This document shows positions 53,345 to 60,775 of a stretch of DNA of 64,000 nt, piece after piece. A program made the position numbers and the translations under genes. Origin of the DNA: an uncultured Lachnospiraceae bacterium (lineage in GTDB: Bacteria > Bacillota > Clostridia > Lachnospirales > Lachnospiraceae); the NCBI GenBank assembly GCA_905199445.1, contig CAJKGK010000005.1, positions 1 through 64,000 of the forward strand, written 5' to 3'. The notes beneath the pieces are model-generated. The model had not been told where the DNA came from, made no database searches, and saw only the letters and a list, made by a program, of their open reading frames with translations. Positions within the stretch are counted from its first letter, which is position 1. The number at the start of each line of letters is the position of its first letter.

Positions 53345-53395
53345 ATCCTCCCTGTATGAATATCCTTTAGATAGGAATACAAGGAGGATATTTTT
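53345..53395 (+). promoter_or_regulatory. Hairpin with T-run that buries the sipL ribosome site
   Basis: ATCCTCCCTGTAT (53345-53357) pairs with ATACAAGGAGGAT (53377-53389) with one mismatch and a 19-nt loop, then ATTTTT and the sipL ATG. The AAGGAGG ribosome site (53381-53387) is inside the 3' arm. The element could act as a terminator for the upstream lipoprotein gene and as a translation block for sipL. Confidence 0.75.
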
Positions 53396-54958
53396 ATGGA
53401 AATTTTAAAAAAGCGTCTTCGAACAAACCAGTACAAGGGGCGGGCTCTCACTCAGATTACGCTGGACGATGATTTTAATGTACCGGATGTGCGGCCGGAT
53501 ATTGATAAAATTATTGAAGAAACCGGGGATCTGAAAATTTCTGAGGTTCATGTCATGGACGGTAAGGTGGGAATTCGAGGAAAGCTGGAATTTGGAGTTC
53601 TTTATGTAAGCAATTATGATCAGCGTCCCATTCATCATATGGACGGAGCCATTGATTTTGAAGAAACCGTCAATATGGATCAGGTGGCTGAGGGGGATGA
53701 GGTTAAAGTTGATTGGGATATGGAAGATTTGAGAACCAGTCTGATTAACAGTCGGAAATTAAGTGTACGTTCGATTATTTCTCTGTCACTGACAGCCAGC
53801 TGTATTTATGAGATTGAGGCCGCAAAAAATATTGTTTCACCGGAGGATGTATGTACCCGTACCTGCCGTATGGATACGAGCCAGATACATATTCATAAAA
53901 AAGATACATTTCGGATCAAGGATGAAATCATGGTTCCGGCGAATAAGCCCAATATGATGGAGATTCTCTGGGATGATGCCATGGTGGATTCACTGGATAT
54001 TAAGCTTTTGGATGATAAGATCAGCTTAAGAGGTGAGCTGGGGCTGTTTGTTCTTTATTCCAGTGAGGAGGAAAAAAATCCGCTGCAGTTTTTCAATACA
54101 ACACTGAGTTTTTCTGGAAATTTGGAATGTCATGGCGCCAAGGAAGAAATGATTGGCTATATCACGGCCAAAATTATACACCGGGAACTGGAAGTGCGTC
54201 AGGACAATGATATGGAGGCAAGAAACGTGGGCGTGGAGGTTGTCCTGGAACTGGAAATGTCCATTTATGAGGAAGAACAGGTGGAAATTCTTAAGGACGT
54301 GTATGCACTGAACAAAAAATTAATACCGCAGTACAGTCCTGTGACGTTATTTAATATTCTCATGAAAAATCAGTCCAACACAAAGCTCCATCAGCGGATC
54401 AAAATAAAAAATGATCAGTCCAAGATTTTACAGATCTGTCAGACCGGGGGGCATATTAAAATTGATCGGACACAGATCAATGCGGATGGAATACTGGTGG
54501 AAGGCGTGGTTTATGTCCAGATCTTGTATGTGGCAGCCGACGATAAGGTGCCGGTCAATGCCATTAAAGGTATGGTTCCTTTTTCCACTCAGATTGAAAT
54601 CCCGGGTATTGATCCATCCTGTACCTTTGAAATTTCACCGGTGCTGGAACAGGTGGGGGCCATGATGATGGACAGCGAGGAAATTGAAGTCAAGATGCAG
54701 CTTGTAATGTCTGCCATTGTATTTAAACGTATGAAAGTGGATTTGATTGCGGATATTAAAGAGGAACCCATCGATGCGGCGGCTATGGAAGCCATGCCTG
54801 GGATTGTGGGTTATATTGTACGTCCCGGTGATGAGCTGTGGACCCTGGCTAAAAATTTTAATACAACTGTGGAACAGATCATGGAAACCAATCATCTGGA
54901 GCAGGAGACTTTAAAGGAACGGCAAAAGCTGGTTATCATGCAAAGAAGCTGCTCCTGA
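53396..54958 (+). CDS. sipL: Spore morphogenetic protein SipL (SPOCS/DUF3794 plus LysM)
   Basis: The 520-residue protein has about three DUF3794/SPOCS repeats (roughly 30-150, 175-300 and 320-450) and a C-terminal LysM domain (PGIVGYIVRPGDELWTLAKNFNTTVEQIMETN). In Clostridioides difficile SipL binds SpoIVA through its LysM domain and anchors the coat at the forespore surface. Clostridia use it in place of Bacillus SpoVID. The ATG follows AAGGAGG, which is sequestered in a hairpin. Expression in the mother cell is expected. Confidence 0.92.
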   Translation: MEILKKRLRTNQYKGRALTQITLDDDFNVPDVRPDIDKIIEETGDLKISEVHVMDGKVGIRGKLEFGVLYVSNYDQRPIHHMDGAIDFEETVNMDQVAEGDEVKVDWDMEDLRTSLINSRKLSVRSIISLSLTASCIYEIEAAKNIVSPEDVCTRTCRMDTSQIHIHKKDTFRIKDEIMVPANKPNMMEILWDDAMVDSLDIKLLDDKISLRGELGLFVLYSSEEEKNPLQFFNTTLSFSGNLECHGAKEEMIGYITAKIIHRELEVRQDNDMEARNVGVEVVLELEMSIYEEEQVEILKDVYALNKKLIPQYSPVTLFNILMKNQSNTKLHQRIKIKNDQSKILQICQTGGHIKIDRTQINADGILVEGVVYVQILYVAADDKVPVNAIKGMVPFSTQIEIPGIDPSCTFEISPVLEQVGAMMMDSEEIEVKMQLVMSAIVFKRMKVDLIADIKEEPIDAAAMEAMPGIVGYIVRPGDELWTLAKNFNTTVEQIMETNHLEQETLKERQKLVIMQRSCS

Positions 54959-55081
54959 TCAATAAAATCTTAAACGAAAGACACAATCAATGAAGCTGGG
55001 GGTTGCGTCTGTGACCGGTGTCCTTTATAATGTATACAAGAAACATCAAAAATACAATTTTATGCACCAAGGAGCATGAAG

Positions 55082-55951
55082 ATGGATAGTATACAGTTAA
55101 AAGCAATGGGAAAAATTAATCTGGGCCTGGATGTGATCCGGCGTCGGCCCGATGGTTATCATGAGGTTAAGATGGTGATGCAGACGGTGAATCTTTATGA
55201 TAAGGTCCGTATCACTGTCAATGCAAAACCGGGAATCAGGGTAAGTACAAATCTGCCCTTTCTCCCGGTGAATGAAAATAATATTGTATATAAGGCTGCA
55301 CAGCTGTTGATTGATGCGTATGACTTGAATCAGGGTGTGACCATAGAGCTGGAAAAACATATACCGGTAGCTGCAGGGATGGCCGGAGGCAGTACAGATG
55401 GGGCGGCAGTGATTTTTGGAATGAACAGACTGTTTCGTCTGGGAATGAGCCGGCAGCAGATGATGGAGGCCGGTCTGAAACTGGGGGCAGATGTTCCCTA
55501 TTGTATCATGCGGGGAACGGCCCTTTCCCAGGGGATTGGCGAGATCCTGACGCCGCTGCCTGGTATGCCGGACTGCCATATTTTAATTGCCCGCCCTGGA
55601 ATCAGTGTTTCAACTAAATTTGTTTATGAAAATCTTAAGCTGGATCAGATTCACAGACATCCGGATATTGATGGCGTTGTGTCGGCCATTGAGGCCGGTG
55701 ATCTAAAAAGAATGGCCGATAAAATCGAAAACGTCCTTGAAAGTGTCACCATTCCAGCTTATCCGGTGATTGAAGATATGAAGGCGCTGATGAAAAAACA
55801 GGGAGCACTTAATGCCCTGATGAGCGGCAGCGGCCCGACGGTTTTCGGCATTTTTGAAGATGAGCAAAGAGCCCGGACGGCCTTTGAGGCTATGAAGGAA
55901 AGTCAGTTGGCCAAACAGATATTTTTGGCAAGGCCATTTAATCGGAGGTAG
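55082..55951 (+). CDS. ispE: 4-diphosphocytidyl-2-C-methyl-D-erythritol kinase
   Basis: The 289-residue GHMP kinase has an N-terminal KINLGLDVIRRRPDGYHEV substrate loop, ATP motif PVAAGMAGGSTDGAA and C-terminal LMSGSGPTVFGIF. It phosphorylates CDP-ME in the non-mevalonate isoprenoid pathway. ATG 55082 has AAGGAG 7 nt upstream. An ATG six bases earlier is too close to that site. The GntR gene follows after 7 nt, so both are probably on one transcript. Confidence 0.95.
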   Translation: MDSIQLKAMGKINLGLDVIRRRPDGYHEVKMVMQTVNLYDKVRITVNAKPGIRVSTNLPFLPVNENNIVYKAAQLLIDAYDLNQGVTIELEKHIPVAAGMAGGSTDGAAVIFGMNRLFRLGMSRQQMMEAGLKLGADVPYCIMRGTALSQGIGEILTPLPGMPDCHILIARPGISVSTKFVYENLKLDQIHRHPDIDGVVSAIEAGDLKRMADKIENVLESVTIPAYPVIEDMKALMKKQGALNALMSGSGPTVFGIFEDEQRARTAFEAMKESQLAKQIFLARPFNRR

Positions 55952-55958
55952 TATACGG

Positions 55959-56639
55959 ATGAAAGATTTTGTGATGAACGTGAATGAATATCTGCCCCTG
56001 AGGGATGTGGTATTTAATACGCTGCGGGAAGCTATTTTAAAAGGCGATCTGGAGCCGGGAGAACGGCTGATGGAAATCTCCCTGGCCAATCGTCTTGGGG
56101 TAAGCCGAACGCCCATCAGGGAAGCCATGCGTAAGCTGGAGCTGGAAGGTCTTGTGGTGATGGTGCCCCGACGGGGGGCCCAGGTTGCCAGTATCACAGA
56201 AAAAGATCTTAAGGATGTGCTGGAGGTGCGGACATCTCTGGAGGTTCTGGCCACGGAACTGGCCTGTGAGCGTATGACCCAAGATGAGATGCGGGATCTT
56301 GAAGCGGCACTTGAGGCTTTTGAGGCTGCCCTTCCCGGCGGAGATGTGACGGAGATTGCCAGTAAAGATGTGGCCTTTCATGATGTTTTATTTGAAGCCA
56401 CTAAAAATGCCCGTCTTGTCCAGATTCTTAATAATCTTCGAGAGCAGATGTACCGCTATCGTCTGGAATATCTGAAGGATTTTTCCAGCCATGAACGTCT
56501 GCTTATGGAACACAGAGAGCTTTTGGATGCGATCCGTCAGCAAGATCGGGATCGGGCGGTGAATGTGATTACTGCACACATCTATAACCAGGAAATTGCT
56601 GTGATCCGACAGATCAATCCGGAAGGGATGGATGTATAA
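55959..56639 (+). CDS. GntR-family regulator, FCD (FadR-type) subgroup
   Basis: The 226-residue protein has an N-terminal winged helix (about 12-78, with LGVSRTPIREAMRKLELEGLVVMVPRRGAQV) and an all-helical FCD sensor domain (about 85-215). Asp and His residues (FHDVLFEAT near 140; HRELLDAI; ITAHIYNQ) likely bind a metal and a carboxylate ligand. Such regulators respond to organic or sugar acids or fatty acyl groups. GGAGG lies 10 nt upstream. It follows ispE closely; targets are unknown. A terminator follows at 56671. Confidence 0.9.
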   Translation: MKDFVMNVNEYLPLRDVVFNTLREAILKGDLEPGERLMEISLANRLGVSRTPIREAMRKLELEGLVVMVPRRGAQVASITEKDLKDVLEVRTSLEVLATELACERMTQDEMRDLEAALEAFEAALPGGDVTEIASKDVAFHDVLFEATKNARLVQILNNLREQMYRYRLEYLKDFSSHERLLMEHRELLDAIRQQDRDRAVNVITAHIYNQEIAVIRQINPEGMDV

Positions 56640-56670
56640 TCCAATAAAAACTTCATATAATATTGTGTAT

Positions 56671-56706
56671 AAAGACTGTCGTTTCATAAATGGCAGTCTT
56701 TTGTTT
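56671..56706 (+). terminator. Rho-independent terminator after the GntR gene
   Basis: AAAGACTG (56671-56678) pairs with CAGTCTTT (56694-56701) around a 15-nt loop, followed by TGTTT. It separates the isoprenoid/regulator unit from the germination operon. Confidence 0.7.
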
Positions 56707-56751
56707 ATGTGCGCCTTTGGGCGGTATGTTTGAATATGGAGTTGATTTTTC

Positions 56752-58293
56752 ATGGAGTATAAAGATGCAAGCAGTCATGGACACATTTCGCCTGTACTGG
56801 AAGAAAATATTAAATATCTGGAACAACGTTTTGCAGACTGCGCGGATGTGGTACGGCGCAGGCTGTGGGTGGGGGCCAATCATTACCCGGTGTATGTCCT
56901 GTATATGGATTCCATGATTAACAGAGATTTGGTGGAAGGTGATATACTTAAAAATCTAATGTTTTCTCTGGGGGACGTGCCAAAGACGGCTCCGGCCCGG
57001 TTTATTATGGATTTCGGTATGACAACAGCTGATGTGAAAACCGAAGGAAAAATGAAGGATGCACTGAAAAGTGTCTATTCAGGGGATACGCTGATTTTCG
57101 TGGAAGGTGAACATCAGGCGATTATTTTAAACAGCAAAGGCTATCCAAATCGCGGGGTACAGTCCTCAGAATCGGAGGTGGCGATTCGGGGGCCAAAGGA
57201 CAGCTTTACCGAATCTCTGCGTGTGAATACTGTGCTGATTCGGCGCAGAATCCGTGACAGCCGTTTAAAAACGGTTCAAAAGGTTAAGGGCACGCGGACG
57301 AAGACAGATATTGCCATTATGTATATGGAAGATCTGGTGCAGCAGTCTGTGTTGGATGAATTGTATGATCGCCTGGACAGCTTTGATATTGATGGTATTT
57401 TAGACAGCGGTTATCTGGAACAGATGCTGGAGCGCCAATGGTATTCGCCATTCCCTCAGTTTCAGTCCACAGAACGGCCGGATAAGGCATCGTCGGCAAT
57501 TTTGGAGGGCCGTGTGGTTGTGGTTGCGGATAATTCACCTCAGGTGCTGATTTTACCTGCTGTGGTAGGGTGTTTTTATCAGGCGTCGGATGACTATTAT
57601 AATCGCTGGGATATTGGATGTTTTGTCAGATTGCTTCGATATGCTGCTTCTGTGCTGGCCTTTTCTCTGCCTGGCCTTTATATTGCGATTGCCTGTTTTC
57701 ATCCCGAGGTATTTCCTACCAGTCTGGCACTGACCTTTGCAGCTTCAAGACAGGGTGTCCCTTTTCCTTTGGCGGTTGAGATGATCGTAATGGAGCTGGC
57801 TTTTGAACTGCTCAGAGAGGCGGGAATTCGTCTGCCTGGTCCAATGGGTGGAACACTGGGAATTGTGGGTGGCCTGATTATCGGACAGGCTGCGGTGGAG
57901 GCCAATATTGTCAGTCCTATTGTGGTGATTGTGGTGGCGCTGACTGCATTGGCTGCCTTTACGATTCCCAATGAAAGTTTTGCCTCCGCGTTTCGGTTGA
58001 TTAAATTTTATCTGATTTTTTTAAGTATGTTTCTTGGGATTTTTGGCTTTGTTCTTGGTTTTCTTACTGTGCTGATTCATCTGGCGTCTCTGGAAAGCTT
58101 TGGATTTCCCTATATGATGCCTTTTACAGCAGCAGAAGTGAACGGCGGCAGTGACCGCAAGGACGGTCTGCTGCGGTGGCCGGTAAAATCGATGGAAAAA
58201 CGTCCGGTATTTACCAGGGCTCAGGCCAGAAAACGGCTTTCCGGTACCGGTATCCATAACCGGAATACACAAAAACAAAACAGAGAGAGGTGA
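56752..58293 (+). CDS. Spore germination receptor subunit A (GerA family)
   Basis: The 513-residue protein has a soluble N-terminal domain (about 1-270, with FIMDFGMTTADVKTEG, ILNSKGYPNRGVQ and SESEVAIRGPKDSF, a hallmark of GerAA/GerKA), then five membrane helices (about 295-450) with AASRQGVPFPLAVEMIVMELAFELLREAG. It forms the inner-membrane nutrient receptor with the next two products. GGAG is 10 nt before the ATG. Expression in the forespore (sigma G) is expected from the family, but no clear promoter was found. Confidence 0.94.
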   Translation: MEYKDASSHGHISPVLEENIKYLEQRFADCADVVRRRLWVGANHYPVYVLYMDSMINRDLVEGDILKNLMFSLGDVPKTAPARFIMDFGMTTADVKTEGKMKDALKSVYSGDTLIFVEGEHQAIILNSKGYPNRGVQSSESEVAIRGPKDSFTESLRVNTVLIRRRIRDSRLKTVQKVKGTRTKTDIAIMYMEDLVQQSVLDELYDRLDSFDIDGILDSGYLEQMLERQWYSPFPQFQSTERPDKASSAILEGRVVVVADNSPQVLILPAVVGCFYQASDDYYNRWDIGCFVRLLRYAASVLAFSLPGLYIAIACFHPEVFPTSLALTFAASRQGVPFPLAVEMIVMELAFELLREAGIRLPGPMGGTLGIVGGLIIGQAAVEANIVSPIVVIVVALTALAAFTIPNESFASAFRLIKFYLIFLSMFLGIFGFVLGFLTVLIHLASLESFGFPYMMPFTAAEVNGGSDRKDGLLRWPVKSMEKRPVFTRAQARKRLSGTGIHNRNTQKQNRER

Positions 58294-58301
58294 TACAGGA
58301 C

Positions 58302-59495
58302 ATGATCTCCAATAACCATATTGTATCGGTGCGCCAGATGAAACGGCTGCTTGTACTGGATCTTTTTTCGGGCACAAGCCTGATCCTGCCCATTGCTGTT
58401 ACAAGGCTTTCTGGCCGTATGGGAATCTGGGCTATTTTAGCTGGTGCCATTGCCTCGATTGTTTATGTTTGCCTGCTGCTTAACCTGGGAACCTGTTATA
58501 CGTGCAGTTATCCGCAGTTTTGCAAAGAAATGCTGGGCAAATGGGGGGCCGGAATTTTAATGGGGATTTACAGTGTCAAGTATTTGCTGGCAGCGGCACT
58601 GCTCATGGGTGTTTTTGCGCAGATTGTCAATCATACTTTTTTAACGGACATACCAAAGGCTGTTTTGGGGCTGGGACTTTTAGTGGTTTGTATGTATTGT
58701 GTTTACGAAGGACTGGAAACCAGAGCCAGGCTTGGGGAAATTCTCATTTTCTTTGTGATTGTGCCCATTGTGATGATTATTTTACTGGCCCTTCCACAGG
58801 TTCATTTAGATTATTTGTGGCCCATTGATTTTGCCGGTGCCGGGGGCAGTTATATGAAAGACTCAGATTTTACCGGAGGTACCAACGGTTTCCTGGCGTC
58901 TGCAGCTGTTGTTTTTTCCCTGTACTCGGTTGTGGAATGGCTGTTGTTTTTAAGACCTAATGTACGGAAAATGGAAGCATCTAAAAGAGGTGCATGGATG
59001 AGTATTGTATGGCCGACGGTTCTCTGCCTGTTTGTGACGATTGTGTGTATCGGTATATTTTCAGTGGAGGCCATGAATGAGGAGCGCTGGCCTACAGTGA
59101 CTTTGATGCAGATCGTGCGGTTCCCCGGAGGCTTTTTATCCAGACAGGATGGGCTGATGTTGGCTTTTTGGATGATCGGAATGTTTATTTTGACCAGTGG
59201 ACATTTAAATTATGGGATGATAAGCCTGAAAAGTGTTGTCACCAAAATGGAAGATCACCGGTGGATGCTTCTGATTCCGGCGGGCCTTGTATTTACTGCT
59301 TTTTTGGGAATTTACCTTCAGGATGCCACAAAACTCTATGTGATGTATATGATGTTTGTTTTTGCACCTCTTGGGCTTTTGACCCCATTATTTCTTCGTT
59401 TGATTGCCCGCTTCAAAAGGCGGCCTCTGTCAAAAAACAGAAGCTGTCATCAAAAGGTTAAAGCCAAAGGCTTTGGGAGAGGAGAAAATGCATGA
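58302..59495 (+). CDS. Spore germination receptor subunit B (GerB family permease-like)
   Basis: The 397-residue protein has ten predicted membrane helices of the APC-superfamily type, with family segments VRQMKRLLVLDLFSGTSLILP near the start and FVFAPLGLLTPLFLRLIA near the end. It is the likely germinant-binding subunit. ATG 58302 is preferred, with AGAGAGGTGAT just upstream; a GTG at 58290 overlapping the gerA stop is the alternative. It overlaps gerC by 4 nt. Confidence 0.92.
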   Translation: MISNNHIVSVRQMKRLLVLDLFSGTSLILPIAVTRLSGRMGIWAILAGAIASIVYVCLLLNLGTCYTCSYPQFCKEMLGKWGAGILMGIYSVKYLLAAALLMGVFAQIVNHTFLTDIPKAVLGLGLLVVCMYCVYEGLETRARLGEILIFFVIVPIVMIILLALPQVHLDYLWPIDFAGAGGSYMKDSDFTGGTNGFLASAAVVFSLYSVVEWLLFLRPNVRKMEASKRGAWMSIVWPTVLCLFVTIVCIGIFSVEAMNEERWPTVTLMQIVRFPGGFLSRQDGLMLAFWMIGMFILTSGHLNYGMISLKSVVTKMEDHRWMLLIPAGLVFTAFLGIYLQDATKLYVMYMMFVFAPLGLLTPLFLRLIARFKRRPLSKNRSCHQKVKAKGFGRGENA

Positions 59496-60172
59496 AATTT
59501 TTTTATCACATTGTGGGAATAATTACGCTTCTGGCTGTGCTGTTGTCTTTATTTACGGGATGCGGCCGTAACAGGGAAATCGAGGACAAAAATTTTGTTA
59601 TGGCTTTGGGGATTGATAAAGCAGAAGCGGGGCTTTCGGTGACGCTGGGCTTCCCTGATCTGGAAGCCCTGACCGGTAAAGGGGTGAATATTCATTATCC
59701 TGTGGCTCAGGTGTCTGGTAAGGATATGGCAGACGTGGAAAACAGCTATGCTGCCATAGCCAATAAAAAGCTGGATTACGGACAGCTGCAGATGATTATT
59801 TTCGGACGGGCCATGATTGAGGATGCCAGGGCCATGGCGCATGTCCTTAATTATATGAAAGAGCATCAGGAATTTACACGGACCATTTTGGTGTGTATGG
59901 CTGAGAATCAGGCGGCCTCTGTGCTGGCCCTGGATGATCAGGTCAATGGCTCGGTGGGCATTTATCTAAGACAGATGTTTGACAATAATTCGGATGGTTA
60001 TGACCCTGAATCCGGTGAGACCTACCGCATGACGGTGGGAGATCTGATGATCGGAATGAGTCGTCCAGGTCAACAGGTTCAGATTGCGGTTGTGGGAGAA
60101 AATCAGAAAAAGGATGGCCCTCAATTTAAGAAAATGGAAACGCTTTGTGGCTATTATCTTGAAACAGAGTGA
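59492..60172 (+). CDS. Spore germination lipoprotein subunit C (GerC family), C-terminal domain missing
   Basis: The 226-residue lipoprotein has lipobox LFTGC (near residue 24), the family opening REIEDKNFVMALGIDK and the first domain through TVGDLMIGMSRPGQQVQIAVVG. Normal Ger(x)C proteins run to about 370-400 residues, with a second domain of about 180 residues. Here the frame ends shortly after domain 1, 80 nt before the trp promoter, and no remaining GerC-like frame is seen downstream. It may be a truncated gene or a natural short form. The start overlaps gerB (ATGA). Confidence 0.82.
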   Translation: MKFFYHIVGIITLLAVLLSLFTGCGRNREIEDKNFVMALGIDKAEAGLSVTLGFPDLEALTGKGVNIHYPVAQVSGKDMADVENSYAAIANKKLDYGQLQMIIFGRAMIEDARAMAHVLNYMKEHQEFTRTILVCMAENQAASVLALDDQVNGSVGIYLRQMFDNNSDGYDPESGETYRMTVGDLMIGMSRPGQQVQIAVVGENQKKDGPQFKKMETLCGYYLETE

Positions 60173-60239
60173 CCGCAATCGATTGCCTTCTGTTGTGGTG
60201 CGTATATCGATTCGCCGGCTTGGTGATAAATTTTCAAAA

Positions 60240-60251
60240 TTTTGATCAAAA
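60240..60251. promoter_or_regulatory. Palindrome TTTTGATCAAAA just upstream of the trp -35
   Basis: A perfect 12-bp palindrome ends 3 nt before TTGACA. It is a possible operator or part of an UP-like AT-rich element; no regulator can be named. Confidence 0.35.
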
Positions 60252-60254
60252 CTA

Positions 60255-60283
60255 TTGACATACGCATACGATGCGTGTATAAT
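60255..60283 (+). promoter_or_regulatory. Consensus promoter of the trp operon
   Basis: Exact TTGACA (60255-60260), a 17-nt spacer and exact TATAAT (60278-60283). The spacer contains the perfect inverted repeat ACGCAT-ACG-ATGCGT (60262-60276), a likely repressor site. Such a perfect promoter would be very strong unless restrained, which fits the repressor site plus T-box. Confidence 0.9.
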
Positions 60284-60296
60284 ATGCAAAAAATCA

Positions 60297-60585
60297 ATAC
60301 TTTAAACCGTTGAAGCGGAGATAACGGCAATGATGCCTTTACAGAGAGCCTGCGATGCTGAGAATCAGGTGAGAAACAAGTTGTCAAATGGACCGCTGAG
60401 GGCGCAGCCAAATGTGATGATCACAAAGTATTCTGCGACGTTGCAGGCAGACGTCATTTGCCGGGGATATGTTGGTATCCTGATGAGTGCACAGGTCATG
60501 CTGTGAATCAAGGTGGCACCGCGGATAAGTGTTTTTATTCGCCCTTGACAGAGAGTATATTTCTGTCAGGGGCGTTTTTGTTTTA
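60297..60585 (+). promoter_or_regulatory. T-box leader RNA specific for tRNA-Trp
   Basis: Stem I base AGCGG (60314-60318) pairs with CCGCT (60393-60397), with the specifier codon TGG (60389-60391) followed by a purine just inside it. The T-box sequence AAGGTGGCACCGCGG lies at 60510-60524, and a terminator follows. Uncharged tRNA-Trp would pair with TGG and with the T-box bulge, forming the antiterminator and allowing trp transcription. Confidence 0.93.
60540..60584 (+). terminator. T-box terminator of the trp leader
   Basis: CGCCCTTGACAGA (60540-60552) pairs with TCTGTCAGGGGCG (60562-60574) with one G-U pair and a 9-nt loop, followed by TTTTTGTTTT. It competes with the antiterminator formed around 60510-60524. 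Confidence 0.92.
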
Positions 60586-60646
60586 TGAGACGTCTTTGAC
60601 GAAAATTACGTTAAAGACGTTTTTTCTTTTCAAAGGAGGTTACAGT

Positions 60647-60775
60647 ATGATGTTTTCAAAACGATGGTGGCGCGCCCGGCGCCTGACGAAATTGAATATC
60701 AAAATGGAAACGCAAATTAAAGTAACTTTATCCTTTGGAGGTGCAGCTAATGAAAATTTTGCCGGCTTTAACTGA
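60647..60775 (+). CDS. Trp-codon leader peptide overlapping trpE
   Basis: This is a 42-codon frame with the strong ribosome site AAAGGAGG (60632-60639) 7 nt before ATG 60647. The peptide begins MMFSKRWWRARRL; tandem TGG codons at 60665-60670 are its only Trp codons, and both are near the start as in classical trp attenuator peptides. A GC-rich hairpin (GGCGC/GCGCC, 60669-60683) begins at the second Trp codon. The frame crosses the trpE ribosome site and ends (TGA 60773-60775) 26 nt inside trpE. It is known that Bacillus rtpA control also combines a T-box with a Trp leader peptide. A stalled ribosome would leave the trpE start free and a fully translating one would occlude it; this model is inference. 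Confidence 0.7.
   Translation: MMFSKRWWRARRLTKLNIKMETQIKVTLSFGGAANENFAGFN

Noticed and set aside
56640..56751. Sigma-G promoter for the germination operon
   Set aside because: GTATA and CATAAAT occur but with about 13 nt between them instead of 17-18.
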